Source: Streptomyces fungicidicus (GTDB lineage Bacteria; Actinomycetota; Actinomycetes; Streptomycetales; Streptomycetaceae). From it: a stretch of 64,000 bases of DNA. Position numbers and translations under genes: made by a program. The stretch covers positions 5,939,501 through 6,003,500 of the forward strand of contig NZ_CP023407.1 of the NCBI RefSeq assembly GCF_003665435.1. Direction: 5' to 3'. The notes under the pieces are model-generated. The model had not been told where the DNA came from. It saw only the letters and a program-made list of their open reading frames with translations, and searched no databases. Each line of letters opens with the position of its first letter. Positions within the stretch are counted from its first letter, which is position 1. Shown here one piece after another: positions 17,061-26,401 of the stretch.

Positions 17061-18618
17061 CAGCACCTGCAGGGGTAGGAGTCGCGGTGACGGGAACGGC
17101 CGCCGGGGGAGCACCGGGGCGCACGGCCCGGCGGCCGGCCCCGCCGGTGACGCGGGCGGCGGCGAGCTTGCCGCTGATGAGCACCGTCGGCACGCCGACG
17201 CCCGGAGTGGTCCCGCAGCCCGCCAGGACCACGTTCTCCACCCCCCGGACGAGGTTGCGCGGCCGGAAGGGCCCGGTCTGGGCGAAGGTGTGGGAAACCG
17301 AGAAGGGGCTGCCCGCCGCATGGCCCTGTGCCGTCCAGTCCAGCGGGGTCACCAGCAGCTCCTCCCGCACGCTGTCCCCGAAGCCGTCCAGACCCCGGCG
17401 CTCCAGCTCGGCCACCAGACTGTCCCGGTAGCGGGGGCCGAGGTCCCGCCAGGCGGCGGCGTCCGGGCCGACCGCCGTGTTGGGACACGGGGCCAGGACG
17501 TAGTGGAGGTGGCCGCCGGGAGGCGCCAGGCCGGGGTCGTGGGTGGTCGGACGGGTGATCAGCAACGACGGGTCGCTCATCAGCTCGCCGGTGCGGGTCA
17601 GCTCGTCGAAGGTGCGCTCCCAGGCGGCGCCGAAGGAGATCGTGTGATGGGCCAGTTGCGGCCAGGTGCGGTCGGTCCCGGCGTGCAGGACCACCGCGGA
17701 CGGCGAGTGCCGGAGCCGTGCCGGGCGCCGGGGCCGGCGCCCCAGCAGCCGGTAGGCCGTGGGCAGTTCGCAGGTCAGCACCACCGCGTCGCACGGGATC
17801 CGCTCGCCCGAGGCCAGGCGGACGGCCCGCACCCGGCCGGCCGAGCGCTCCAGCGTGCTCACCTCGGCCGACCAGCGCAGCTCGGCGCCGGCCTCCGCCG
17901 CCGCGTCGGCCATCGCCCGGGGGAGCGCGTGCATGCCGCCCTTCGGGAACCAGACGCCGGCCACGGTGTCCATGTACGCGATGACCGCGTACGCCGCGAG
18001 CGCCCGGGCCGGGGCCACACCGGCGTACAGCGCCTGGAAGGAGAAGACCCTGCGCAGACGGTCGTCGGAGAGGAATCGGCCGATCCGGCCGTCCAGCCGC
18101 CCGAAGCCGCCGAGCGCCGCCAGACGGGCCAGGTCCGGGTGGAGCAGCTGGAACGGGGAGTCGAAGTTGGTGTCGATGAACCGGCGCATCTGCGCCCGGT
18201 ACAGCCGCTCCAGCCACTCCCGCAGCCCGCGGTAACCGGCCGCCTCCGCCGGTCCGGCGAAGCGCCGCACCTCCTCCTCCATCGCCTCGCCGTCGGTGTG
18301 CACGTCGAGGGAGGACCCGTCCGCGAAGCCCGCCCGGTACGCCGGATGCAGGGCCGTCAGCTCCACGCGGCGGTACAGGCTGTCGCCGACCGCCGCGAAC
18401 GCCTCGTCGGCCAGGTCCGGCATGGTCAGCACCGTGGGTCCGGTGTCCACCTGGTAGCCGCCCAGATCCACCCGGCCGGCCCGGCCGCCCGGACCGCCGT
18501 CCCGTTCGACGAGCGTGACCCGGCGGCCCGCGCCCAGCAGGTGCAGCGCACAGGCCAGCCCGGACAGACCGGCGCCCACCACGACCACGTGGTCGGTGCG
18601 CCCCGGAACCCCCTTCAC
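17047..18618 (-). CDS. crtI: phytoene desaturase CrtI
   Basis: 523 residues. Begins VKGVPGRTDHVVVVGAGLSGLACAL, an FAD Rossmann motif at the N-terminus. The bacterial-type phytoene dehydrogenase signature follows near the C-terminus (NVVLAGCGTTPGVGVPTVLI). Converts phytoene to lycopene through successive desaturations. The GTG at 18618 shares GTGA with the crtE stop. The C-terminal 35 residues are an Ala/Pro/Thr-rich tail that runs over the crtB start. Confidence 0.92.
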   Translation of the reverse strand: MKGVPGRTDHVVVVGAGLSGLACALHLLGAGRRVTLVERDGGPGGRAGRVDLGGYQVDTGPTVLTMPDLADEAFAAVGDSLYRRVELTALHPAYRAGFADGSSLDVHTDGEAMEEEVRRFAGPAEAAGYRGLREWLERLYRAQMRRFIDTNFDSPFQLLHPDLARLAALGGFGRLDGRIGRFLSDDRLRRVFSFQALYAGVAPARALAAYAVIAYMDTVAGVWFPKGGMHALPRAMADAAAEAGAELRWSAEVSTLERSAGRVRAVRLASGERIPCDAVVLTCELPTAYRLLGRRPRRPARLRHSPSAVVLHAGTDRTWPQLAHHTISFGAAWERTFDELTRTGELMSDPSLLITRPTTHDPGLAPPGGHLHYVLAPCPNTAVGPDAAAWRDLGPRYRDSLVAELERRGLDGFGDSVREELLVTPLDWTAQGHAAGSPFSVSHTFAQTGPFRPRNLVRGVENVVLAGCGTTPGVGVPTVLISGKLAAARVTGGAGRRAVRPGAPPAAVPVTATPTPAGADDPS

Positions 18619-19790
18619 GCGACCTCCTCGGCACGGCGCGGAGCGACGCCCGACGCGCGTTCGACGAGCGCGGCGAACTCGCGCCGCACGGCGGGCGGGG
18701 CTCCCGTGCCCTCGAAGTGCCGGAGGCTCATCGCCGTCAGCTCCACGATCTTCGCCTCCACCACCTCCCTGGCGCCGGTGCGTTCCATCGCCGTCCGCAT
18801 CCGTTCGACGGCGCGGTCCGACCGGGAGTCGGCGTCCGGTGCGAGGGTGGCGGCGGCCTGGTGGTCCCCGGCCGCGTCGGCGAGCCGCAGGGCGACGGCC
18901 AGCAGGTAGGTGAGCTTGCGCGACCGCAGGTCGTCGCCGGCCGGCTTGCCGGTCAGCGCGGGGTCGCCGAAGGCCCCGAGGAGGTCGTCGCGGAGCTGGA
19001 ACGCCAGACCGGCGCACCGTCCGGCCGCCCGCAGCGCGTCCAGGGTCCGGTCACCGGCTCCGGCCAGCGAGCCGCCCAGGGCGAGGGGGCGGGCGACGGT
19101 GTACAGGGCGCTCTTCAGGGTGGCGATGTCCAGCGCCTCGTCGACCCCCGACGAGCGGGCGGCCTGGGCGTGCAGGTCGCGGTACTGCCCGGCGACCATC
19201 TCGGTGCGCATCGCCCGCCACTCCTCGTGCAGACGCCCGCCGTGCGGCGTGCCGAGCGCCGTCTCCGTCAGCAGGTCGTCCGCCCACGCGAGTGCCAGGT
19301 CACCGGCGAGCACCGCGGAGGAGGTGCCGAAGGCCTCGGCGGACCCGTGCATGCCCGCCGCCCAGTGGCCGCGCGCCAGTTCCACGTGCAGGGCCGGGCC
19401 TCCCCGGCGCCGCAGCGATCCGTCCATCACGTCGTCGTGCACGAGGGCGCACGCCTGGAGCAGTTCCAGGGCGGCACCCGTACGCAGCACCGCGGTGGCG
19501 TCGCCCGAGCCGCCCGCCGCCCGCCAGCCGCAGAACGCGAAGGCCGCGCGCAGCCGCTTCCCGCCCCGTGAGACCAGCGCGCCCACCCGGTCGGCGAGAT
19601 CACGGGCGAAGAGCGGATCGACGGCACGGGCCCGGCGCAGTCCCGCCTCCAGGACCTCCTCCAGGACGGCCTCGGCACCCCTGGCGGCGGCGGACGCCGT
19701 GAGGGGGTCGTCGGCGAGTCCCGCGGGTACGCCCGTCATCGGCGGCAGTCCAGGCATGCGCGGCCCCTTCTCACTCTCGGTCATCTGCAC
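18615..19790 (-). CDS. crtE: geranylgeranyl diphosphate synthase CrtE
   Basis: 391 residues, trans-isoprenyl diphosphate synthase. First Asp-rich motif DDVMD (LVHDDVMDGSLRRRG), second QLRDDLLGAFGD. Supplies GGPP to CrtB. The GTG at 19790 has GGAAG seven bases upstream; the in-frame ATG at 19784 is an alternative start two codons later. First gene of crtEIBV; the 99 bases upstream should hold the LitS-dependent PcrtE. Confidence 0.92.
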   Translation of the reverse strand: MQMTESEKGPRMPGLPPMTGVPAGLADDPLTASAAARGAEAVLEEVLEAGLRRARAVDPLFARDLADRVGALVSRGGKRLRAAFAFCGWRAAGGSGDATAVLRTGAALELLQACALVHDDVMDGSLRRRGGPALHVELARGHWAAGMHGSAEAFGTSSAVLAGDLALAWADDLLTETALGTPHGGRLHEEWRAMRTEMVAGQYRDLHAQAARSSGVDEALDIATLKSALYTVARPLALGGSLAGAGDRTLDALRAAGRCAGLAFQLRDDLLGAFGDPALTGKPAGDDLRSRKLTYLLAVALRLADAAGDHQAAATLAPDADSRSDRAVERMRTAMERTGAREVVEAKIVELTAMSLRHFEGTGAPPAVRREFAALVERASGVAPRRAEEVA

Positions 19791-19889
19791 ATCAGTGCTT
19801 CCGCCGAGTGCCCTGATACGGATGCGTTGATCTCTTTCCGCCGCGGGACGCCCTCCCCGGCGGTGTCACTCCTGTGGCCCAGCGGCGGC
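19791..19889 (-). promoter_or_regulatory. promoter region of crtEIBV
   Basis: The only non-coding DNA upstream of crtE, between its start and the stop of the Fe-S photolyase gene. By analogy with S. coelicolor PcrtE, a LitS-recognised ECF promoter is expected here. I could not fix the -35/-10 hexamers with confidence: AAGAGATCAACG and CCGTATCAGGG are candidate blocks. Confidence 0.4.
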
Positions 19890-21386
19890 TCATGGCGGTG
19901 CGTCACCCCGTTCCCGTTCCTGCTCGCGCACCTCCGCGAGGTCGGCGAGCCGGTCCAGCTGCCGTACCGGTTGGGCGACGCGCTGATTGCCCGCCAGCCG
20001 GTCCCGGTGCCGGTCCAGGAAGGCCCAGTAGCCGGCGGTGTACGGGCAGGCGTGTGCGCCGGTCCGGTCGCCCGGCCGGTAGTCGCAGGGACCGCACAGG
20101 TCGCTCATCCGGTTCACGTAGGCGCCGCCCGAGGTGTACGGCTTGGTCGTCATCCGGCCGCCGTCGGCGTACTGGGACATGCCGACGACGTTGGGGAGCA
20201 TCACCCAGTCGTAGCCGTCGACGAAGCAGCGGTGGAACCAGTCCGTGACGGCGGCGGGGTCCCAGCCCCGCTGCAGCGCGTGGCTGCCGAGGATCATCAG
20301 CCGGGGGATGTGGTGGGTCCACCCCGTGTCGCGCACCTGGGCCAGGACGGTGCGCAGGCAGTTGGCCCGGACGGCGTCCGCGTCCAGGTCGTTCCACCAG
20401 TCGGGCAGCGGGGCGGTGTGACCGAGCGCGTTGGAGTCCCGGTAGTCCTCGCCGAAGTACCAGTACAGCTGCCAGACGTACTCGCGCCAGCCGGCGATCT
20501 GCCGTACGAAGCCCTCCACGCTGTTCAGCGGCGCCCGGCCCGCGCGCCAGGCCTTCTCGGCCTCCCCGACGCACTCGGCGGGGTCGAGCAGGCCGAGGTT
20601 CAGCGAGGAGGAGAGCAGGCTGTGGCTCATCACCGGGTCGCCGGCGAGCATGGCGTCCTCGTACGGCCCGAACGTCGCGAGCCGGTGCGTGACGAAGCGC
20701 CGCAGGGCCCGCCGCGCCTCCGCGCGGGTCGCGGGGAACAGCCGGGGCCCGTCCCGCCCGACGAAGGAGACGTCCCCGTCCCGCTCCCAGCGGTCGAGGT
20801 CGTGCCGCACCTCGTCGTCGATGTCGTCCTCGCGCGGGCGGTAGGGACGGCCGACCTCGAGGGCGGTGGTGTCGCGGGGAGGGGGCTCGCGGTTGTCGTG
20901 GTCGAGGTTCCACCGGCCCCCGGCCGGCTCGCCGCCGTCCATGAGCAGGCCGTGTCCGCGACGGACCCAGTGGTAGAAGTCCTCCTGCCGCAGGCGCCGT
21001 CCGCCGTGTCCGTCCGCCCAGCCGGCGAAGTCGGCCATGGGCACCAGGAAGCCGCGCGCGGGGCCCACCGTCACCCCGGGCAGGCCGCGCACCAGGCGGA
21101 GGGCGCGGCGCGAGGTGGGGTGGTGGACCGTGACCGGGCGTCCCCGTGCCGCCCGCTCCAGTCCCTCCCGGTAGGTGCCGGCGCGCACATAGGTCACGCG
21201 GTCGCCGAGTTCCGCCGCGCGGTGGCGCATCGCGGACAGCACCAGATGGGCCTTGGCCCGGTGGAAGCGGCGCCGCCGGAAGACCGAGCGGGCCTCGATC
21301 ATGAGCAGCGGCGCGTCGCGGGCGGGACCGTCCTCGCCCGGGCCGGCGAAGTGGGGGCCGAGCTGGTCGCCGAAGAGCCAGTGCAC
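19890..21386 (-). CDS. Fe-S cluster bacterial cryptochrome/photolyase (CryB/PhrB class)
   Basis: 498 residues, homologous to deoxyribodipyrimidine photolyase-related proteins. N-terminal antenna domain (HWLFGDQLGP...LMIEARSVFRR) and FAD-binding helical domain. Four cysteines in the pattern ANC...LCGPC...HAC are the [4Fe-4S] ligands of this class, whose members repair (6-4) photoproducts. Start: GTG at 21386 with GAGGAGG eight bases upstream and no good ATG nearby. Lies 13 bases after phr, so probably one transcript with it, and points toward crtE in the same direction. A light-repair role within the lit/crt island is consistent. Confidence 0.88.
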   Translation of the reverse strand: MHWLFGDQLGPHFAGPGEDGPARDAPLLMIEARSVFRRRRFHRAKAHLVLSAMRHRAAELGDRVTYVRAGTYREGLERAARGRPVTVHHPTSRRALRLVRGLPGVTVGPARGFLVPMADFAGWADGHGGRRLRQEDFYHWVRRGHGLLMDGGEPAGGRWNLDHDNREPPPRDTTALEVGRPYRPREDDIDDEVRHDLDRWERDGDVSFVGRDGPRLFPATRAEARRALRRFVTHRLATFGPYEDAMLAGDPVMSHSLLSSSLNLGLLDPAECVGEAEKAWRAGRAPLNSVEGFVRQIAGWREYVWQLYWYFGEDYRDSNALGHTAPLPDWWNDLDADAVRANCLRTVLAQVRDTGWTHHIPRLMILGSHALQRGWDPAAVTDWFHRCFVDGYDWVMLPNVVGMSQYADGGRMTTKPYTSGGAYVNRMSDLCGPCDYRPGDRTGAHACPYTAGYWAFLDRHRDRLAGNQRVAQPVRQLDRLADLAEVREQERERGDAPP

Positions 21387-21399
21387 GACGGGTGCCTCC

Positions 21400-22773
21400 T
21401 CAGTCGCGGCCGCGGGCGTGCTTGAAGCGCGCGAGCCCGTCGGCGAGGTCGATGAGCGGGGCGGGGTAGCCGAGTCCGGCCCGCCGGTCCTCCGGGAGCC
21501 GCCAGGGCTCGTGGACCGCTCTGCCGTCCACGTCCGCGAGTTCGGGGACCCAGCGGCGCACATAGGCGCCCTCAGGGTCGAACCGCTTCGCCTGGACGAG
21601 GGGGTTGAGGACGCGATGGGGGCGGGTGTCGGTGCCGGTGCCGGCGACCCACTGCCAGTTGAGCTGGTTGTTGACCACGTCGCCGTCCACCAGCAGGTCC
21701 AGGAAGTGCCGCGCGCCGATCCGCCAGTCCACGTACAGCGTCTTGGTGAGGAAGCTCGCCACCAGCAGCCGCGCGCGGTTGTGCATCCAGCCCTCGTGGC
21801 GCAGCTGGCGCATGGCCGCGTCGACGACCGGATATCCCGTACGCCCCTCCCGCCACGCGGCGATGTCGTCGGCGGCGTCCTCCTCGCCCCGCCAGTGGTC
21901 GTGGCGCGTGCGGTAGTCCCCGGCCGACGCCTCGGGCCGGGCGGCCAGCACCTGGTGGTGGAAGTCCCGCCAGCACAGCTGGCGCACGAACGCGTCCCCG
22001 CCGGGCCCGCCGTGCCCCCGGGCGCGGTGCACGAGTTCGACCGGTGACAGCGCCCCGAAGTGGAGGTACGGCGACAGCCGTGACGTCGCGTCACCGGCCA
22101 GGTCGTCGTGCAGGTCCTCGTACCGGGACAGCCCGTCGCCCAGCCAGCGCGAGAACCGGTCCCGCCCGGCCTTCTCCCCGCCGGGCGGGACGCCGGGAGA
22201 GGTGCCGGACACGTCCGCGCGCTCCGGCACCGGCCGGCCGCGCACTCCGTCGGGCACCCGCACGGCGCGCGGCGCGGGCAGGGGCTTCCTCAGCCGCTCC
22301 CGGTCCCAGCGGCGGAAGTAGGGGGTGAACACGGCGAAGTGGTCGGAACCCGACGGTGTCACCGCACCCGGCGCGACGGCGGTGACCACCGTGTCGTGCA
22401 CCCGCAGCGCCACACCGCCGTCGCCGAGCCGCTCGCGCAGCCGCTCCTCACGGCGGTGGGCGTACGCGGTGACGCCCGCGGCCATGTGCACCTCCGCCGC
22501 CCCGCACTCGGCGGCGACCGCGCAGACCTCTCCGGCGACCGGCCCCGCGCGGACCACGAGCCGGCCGCCGCGCCGGCGCAGCGAGGCGTCCAGGTCACGC
22601 AGGCAGTCGGCGAGGAAGGCGCGCCGGTTGGGAGCGTCGAAACCGGCCGCGTGGATCCCGGGGTCCAGCACGAACAGCGGCACGACCTCGTCCGCCGCCC
22701 GCAGCGCGGCGTGCAGCGGCGGATGGTCGTGCAGGCGCAGGTCCGAGGTGAACAGGACGACCGCGACGGTCAT
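21400..22773 (-). CDS. phr: deoxyribodipyrimidine photolyase, class I (CPD)
   Basis: 457 residues. N-terminal chromophore domain (VAVVLFTSDLRLHDHPPL, VPLFVLDPGI) and C-terminal FAD domain with the class I signatures TGYPVVDAAMRQL, GWMHNRARL and NNQLNWQWVAGTGTD. Splits cyclobutane pyrimidine dimers using blue light. ATG at 22773 has CAGGAGT upstream; only 36 bases separate it from the preceding SDR gene, so the photolyases and the SDR gene upstream likely form one operon. Confidence 0.92.
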   Translation of the reverse strand: MTVAVVLFTSDLRLHDHPPLHAALRAADEVVPLFVLDPGIHAAGFDAPNRRAFLADCLRDLDASLRRRGGRLVVRAGPVAGEVCAVAAECGAAEVHMAAGVTAYAHRREERLRERLGDGGVALRVHDTVVTAVAPGAVTPSGSDHFAVFTPYFRRWDRERLRKPLPAPRAVRVPDGVRGRPVPERADVSGTSPGVPPGGEKAGRDRFSRWLGDGLSRYEDLHDDLAGDATSRLSPYLHFGALSPVELVHRARGHGGPGGDAFVRQLCWRDFHHQVLAARPEASAGDYRTRHDHWRGEEDAADDIAAWREGRTGYPVVDAAMRQLRHEGWMHNRARLLVASFLTKTLYVDWRIGARHFLDLLVDGDVVNNQLNWQWVAGTGTDTRPHRVLNPLVQAKRFDPEGAYVRRWVPELADVDGRAVHEPWRLPEDRRAGLGYPAPLIDLADGLARFKHARGRD

Positions 22774-22809
22774 GGCATCACTCCTGGTGCGGTGCTGCGG
22801 GAACGGGGG

Positions 22810-24381
22810 CTACGGCCGGACGCCTCGCGGATCGCGGCGGCCGCGGACCCGCCTGGCGCGCCGGTCGCTCCCGCGGGCGGTCATGCCCTTGGCGGCCGCC
22901 TGGGTGATGTTGCGGGCCATCCCGCCGAAGACGACCGCGTGGAAGGGCGAGACGGACCACCAGTAGGCGTGGCCGAACAGTCCGCGCGGGTGGAACAGGG
23001 CGCGCTGCCGGTAAAGGGTGCGGCCCTCGGCGTCCGTCCCGACGCGCATCTCCAGCCACGCCAGTCCCGGCAGCCGCATCTCCGCCCGCAGCCGCAGCAG
23101 ACGCACCGGTTCGATCTCCTCGACGCGCCAGAAGTCCAGCGAGTCGCCGACGCGCAGGCGCTCCGCGTCCCGCCGTCCGCGGCGCAGCCCGACACCCCCG
23201 GCGAACCGGTCCAGCCAGCCGCGCACCGCCCAGGCCAGCGGGAAGGAGTACCAGCCGTTGTCTCCGCCGATCCCCTCGATCACCTTCCACAGGGCCTCCG
23301 GGGACGCGTCGACGGGACGCTGCCGCTCGTCCTGGTAGAGGCTGCCGCCGGCCCAGTCGGGGTCGGTGGGGAGGGGATCGCTGGGGGCACCCGGGACGGA
23401 CGCGGACGACCAGCGAGTGGACACCTGGGCCTCACGGACCCTCCGCAGCGCCAGGGCGAGGGCGTCGTCGAACGGCAGGGGGTGCCCCGGCGGGTCGGGG
23501 ACGTACCGGGCGATGTCGTGCTCGCGGCAGACGACCTCGTGGCGCAGGGACTCCGTCAGGGGCCGGGCGATGGAGGCCGGGACCGGGGTCACCAGGCCGA
23601 CCCAGTGACTGGACAGCCTCGGGGTGAGCACCGGCACCGGCACGATGACCCGCCGCCGCAGGCCCGCCACGGTGGCGTAGCGGCGCATCATCTCCTGGTA
23701 GGTGAGGACGTCGGGGCCGCCGATGTCGAAGGGCCGGTCGACGTCGTCCGGCATGGTGGCGGAGCCGACCAGGTAGCGCAACACGTCGCGGACCCCGATG
23801 GGCTGTGTGCGGGTGTGCACCCAACTGGGTGTCACCATGACCGGCAGCCGCTCGGTCAGATAGCGCAGCATCTCGAAGGAGGCCGAGCCCGAGCCGATGA
23901 CGACCGCGGCCCGCAGCACGGTCGCGGGCACCGGGGAGTCCAGGAAGATGCGGCCGACCTCCGCGCGGGAGCGCAGGTGCGGGGAGAGCTCGTGCTCGGG
24001 GACGTCGCGCGGGGTGAGACCGCCCAGGTAGACGATCCTGCGGACGCCCGCCGCGTGCGCCTGCTCGGCGAAGACGTGCGCCGCGCGGCGGTCGGTGTCC
24101 TCGAAGTCCGCACCGGTCCCCAGGGCGTGCACCAGGTAGTAGGCGACGTCGACGCCCCGCATCGCCTCGGCGACCGAGCGCGCGTCCGTGACGTCCCCCC
24201 GTACCCGCTCGACGTCCGCCGCCCAGGGCTGGTCGCGCAGCTTGGCGGGGGTGCGGACCAGGCAGCGGACACGGTGACCGGCCTCCAGCAGCTCCGGCAC
24301 CAGACGCCCGCCGATGTACCCGGACGCCCCGGTCACCAGGCAGAGCGGCCGCTCCGCGTCCCGTCGTCCGCTCGTCCCCAT
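22810..24381 (-). CDS. NAD(P)-binding SDR fused to DUF2867
   Basis: 523 residues. Extended-SDR Rossmann fold at the N-terminus (CLVTGASGYIGGRLVPELL, VAYYLVHALG) of the NmrA/YbjT-like kind, then a C-terminal DUF2867 domain (about 350-500; VDASPEALWKVIEGIGG, LDFWRVEEIEPVRLLRL), which belongs to the START/SRPBCC-like group that binds lipophilic ligands. The ATG at 24381 has GGAGGG seven bases upstream. Similar genes travel with photolyases in other bacteria; a role in handling a hydrophobic photoprotectant is inference. Confidence 0.8.
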   Translation of the reverse strand: MGTSGRRDAERPLCLVTGASGYIGGRLVPELLEAGHRVRCLVRTPAKLRDQPWAADVERVRGDVTDARSVAEAMRGVDVAYYLVHALGTGADFEDTDRRAAHVFAEQAHAAGVRRIVYLGGLTPRDVPEHELSPHLRSRAEVGRIFLDSPVPATVLRAAVVIGSGSASFEMLRYLTERLPVMVTPSWVHTRTQPIGVRDVLRYLVGSATMPDDVDRPFDIGGPDVLTYQEMMRRYATVAGLRRRVIVPVPVLTPRLSSHWVGLVTPVPASIARPLTESLRHEVVCREHDIARYVPDPPGHPLPFDDALALALRRVREAQVSTRWSSASVPGAPSDPLPTDPDWAGGSLYQDERQRPVDASPEALWKVIEGIGGDNGWYSFPLAWAVRGWLDRFAGGVGLRRGRRDAERLRVGDSLDFWRVEEIEPVRLLRLRAEMRLPGLAWLEMRVGTDAEGRTLYRQRALFHPRGLFGHAYWWSVSPFHAVVFGGMARNITQAAAKGMTARGSDRRARRVRGRRDPRGVRP

Positions 24382-24567
24382 GGCGCTTCCCTCCGGCTCG
24401 TCCACGGCGCCGTTCCGGCCCCGACCGATCATGGCCGCCACGGCGGGGACCCGCCCGTCGGCGGGGGCCCGGGCGGGCCGGCCGCCCGCCGTGCGGGTGG
24501 ACGGCACGTGTACTGCTTCACGCCCGGCGCCCCGGACGGATGCACGCCGGCGGCGCGGGCCGCCCGG

Positions 24568-25464
24568 TCAGCCGCGGGGGGCGGCGGAGCCGGCCGCCTG
24601 GTCGGCCCGCCCGCCGGCACCGAGCAGCCCGGTCGCGGAGAACGGCTCGCGCGCGCCGAGCCGCGGCAGCTCGCGGCGCGACAGCGCCGTGACGACCGGC
24701 GGCATCGCGGCGCGCACCAGCTGCGTCGCACGCAGCCAGCCCGGTACGTAGACGGCGGGACGGCGTCGCTCGACGGCGCCGACCAGCCGGCCCGCCACGT
24801 ACGCGGCGGGGTACACCTTGCGGGCCGGCGCCGGCATGTGACCGCGCAACTCCCGCAGCACCGCGTGCTGATCGGCGTCGCGCACCATGTCCGTGTCCGT
24901 CCAGTTGATGTAGGCGATCCCCACCCCCACGTGCCGGTGGGCGACCTCGGCCTGCAGCGAGTGGGCGAACGACTCGACTCCCGCCTTCGACGCGCAGTAG
25001 GCGCTCATCATGGGCGCCGCGCCGATCGACGCCAGCGACGCCACCTGCAGATAGAAGCCGTGCGTTTCGTACAGGTCGGGCAGGAAGGTCCGCGCGGTGA
25101 CCGCGCTGCCGATGAGGTTCACCTCGATGACGCGACGCCAGACGCCGGGATCCGACTCGGCGAACGGCCCGCCCTCGGCCAGCCCGGCGTTGGCCACCAC
25201 CACCGAGGGCGGCCCGAGCCGCGCACGGATCTCGGAGCCTGCCAGGGCCATGCCCCGGTCGTCGGTGACGTCGACCTCCCAGCACGCGGAGCGGCCCGCC
25301 GGCAGGGAGTCCCTCACCTCGGCCAGCGTGCTCTCCTCGCGCCCCAGCAGCGCCACCGTCGCGCCCCGTTCGACCAGGATCCGGGCCATGGCCTCGCCGA
25401 TGCCGCGCGCGGCTCCGGTCACCACGGCGACGCGGCCCTGCAGGGGCTTCCGGGCGAGCGGCAT
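24568..25464 (-). CDS. short-chain dehydrogenase/reductase
   Basis: 298 residues, classical SDR: cofactor motif VVTGAARGIGEAMA, NAG motif VVVANAGLAEG, catalytic S-YxxxK (ASLASIGAAPMMSAYCASKAG). The C-terminal part (YVPGWLRATQLVRAAMPP) is typical of SDRs that act on lipid-like substrates. Separated from the next SDR gene by 186 bases, so possibly a separate unit at the edge of the photoprotection island. Substrate unknown. Confidence 0.82.
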   Translation of the reverse strand: MPLARKPLQGRVAVVTGAARGIGEAMARILVERGATVALLGREESTLAEVRDSLPAGRSACWEVDVTDDRGMALAGSEIRARLGPPSVVVANAGLAEGGPFAESDPGVWRRVIEVNLIGSAVTARTFLPDLYETHGFYLQVASLASIGAAPMMSAYCASKAGVESFAHSLQAEVAHRHVGVGIAYINWTDTDMVRDADQHAVLRELRGHMPAPARKVYPAAYVAGRLVGAVERRRPAVYVPGWLRATQLVRAAMPPVVTALSRRELPRLGAREPFSATGLLGAGGRADQAAGSAAPRG

Positions 25465-25883
25465 GAGCGGCTCCTTCCGACGGGGGCGACTTCCGTCCCA
25501 CGCTAGGCGCGCGGCGGCCGTGGGGCATGCCGGGCCTCCCGGGGGTCAGGGGGCGCACTTCGTGGGACAGCGTTTCCCGTCGGTACGCGGCGCACGGAGC
25601 GGGTCAATATCTGTGCTCGCGAAGTGAGGATTTGGCGGACCGCGTAGGGAGAGTTATTGCCGCAATGAGCGGAGCGAAATCGCGTAATCCGCACGGGCTG
25701 TTCCGGTGTGCTACGGTCGATCCCGGTTGCAGTTGTGGTTCCCGAATGTTCAAGCGCCGCACCCGGTTCTGCCGGTGGGAGGCGCCCTTGTATTTCCGGT
25801 CATTTCCGGCGGGGTAATCATCGCGGCGACACGGGGTCCGCGCAGTGCGGATTCCGATGTATTGCCCCAAAAGGAGATTAGAC
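25465..25883 (+). promoter_or_regulatory. intergenic region with the leader of the first cold-shock gene
   Basis: 419 bases without a gene. At 25732-25746 it contains GTTGTGGTTCCCGAA, a diverged copy of the box GTCGTGGTTC-GAA found before the other two csp genes. A GC-rich hairpin-prone stretch (about 25754-25793) and GGGTAATCATC (about 25812-25822) follow; the latter corresponds to GGGCGATCACCTCC downstream in the other two leaders but lacks the CCTCC part. The SD for the gene is AAGGAG at 25871-25876. AT content is higher than elsewhere in the window. Confidence 0.5.
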
Positions 25884-26087
25884 ATGGCTGCTGGTACCGT
25901 GAAGTGGTTCAACGCGGAAAAGGGCTTCGGTTTCATCGAGCAGGACGGTGGCGGCGCCGACGTGTTCGCCCACTACTCGAACATCGCCGGGCAGGGCTTC
26001 CGTGAGCTGCTCGAGGGCCAGAAGGTGACCTTCGACATCGCGCAGGGCCAGAAGGGCCCGACGGCCGAGAACATCGTTCCGGCCTGA
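25884..26087 (+). CDS. cold-shock protein (CspA family), copy 1
   Basis: 67 residues, a single cold-shock domain with RNP1 (KGFGFIEQ) and RNP2 (DVFAHYS) RNA-binding motifs. Acts as a single-stranded RNA/DNA chaperone. ATG at 25884 with AAGGAG seven bases upstream. It differs from copies 2 and 3 mainly in the GADVFAHYSNIAGQGFRELLEG and AQGQKGPTAENIVPA segments. Monocistronic: a strong hairpin follows immediately and the next gene is a DEAD-box helicase. Confidence 0.95.
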   Translation: MAAGTVKWFNAEKGFGFIEQDGGGADVFAHYSNIAGQGFRELLEGQKVTFDIAQGQKGPTAENIVPA

Positions 26088-26106
26088 CGCTGACGCACAG
26101 ACTGCA

Positions 26107-26142
26107 GCTGGGGCCCGCATCCTTCGGGGTGCGGGCCCCAGC
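26107..26142 (+). terminator. terminator of csp copy 1
   Basis: 16-bp stem (one G-T pair) capped by a C(TTCG)G loop, one of the most stable RNA tetraloops. It starts 20 bases after the stop codon. Confidence 0.9.
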
Positions 26143-26401
26143 CGCACGCGTGTCCCCGCACGCCTGTCCCGCAGCGGTTTCGCCTGCGGGACCGACTCGG
26201 AGGAACCCGTGATCCCGCGCCGCGCCGCGCCCGGCGCCCGGATCTCACGTACCTGTCGGGTCACCCATTTCAGCGCCTGCCGCCGGATGTTTCCGGCGGC
26301 AGGAAGCTGTTTTATCTGGCCCCGGTCCATACTTGTGATTCTCCCTTTCGTTCATTGCTGCGGGAATTCCTTGATATGTGCCACATCGAGGAAGGTTCCG
26401 C

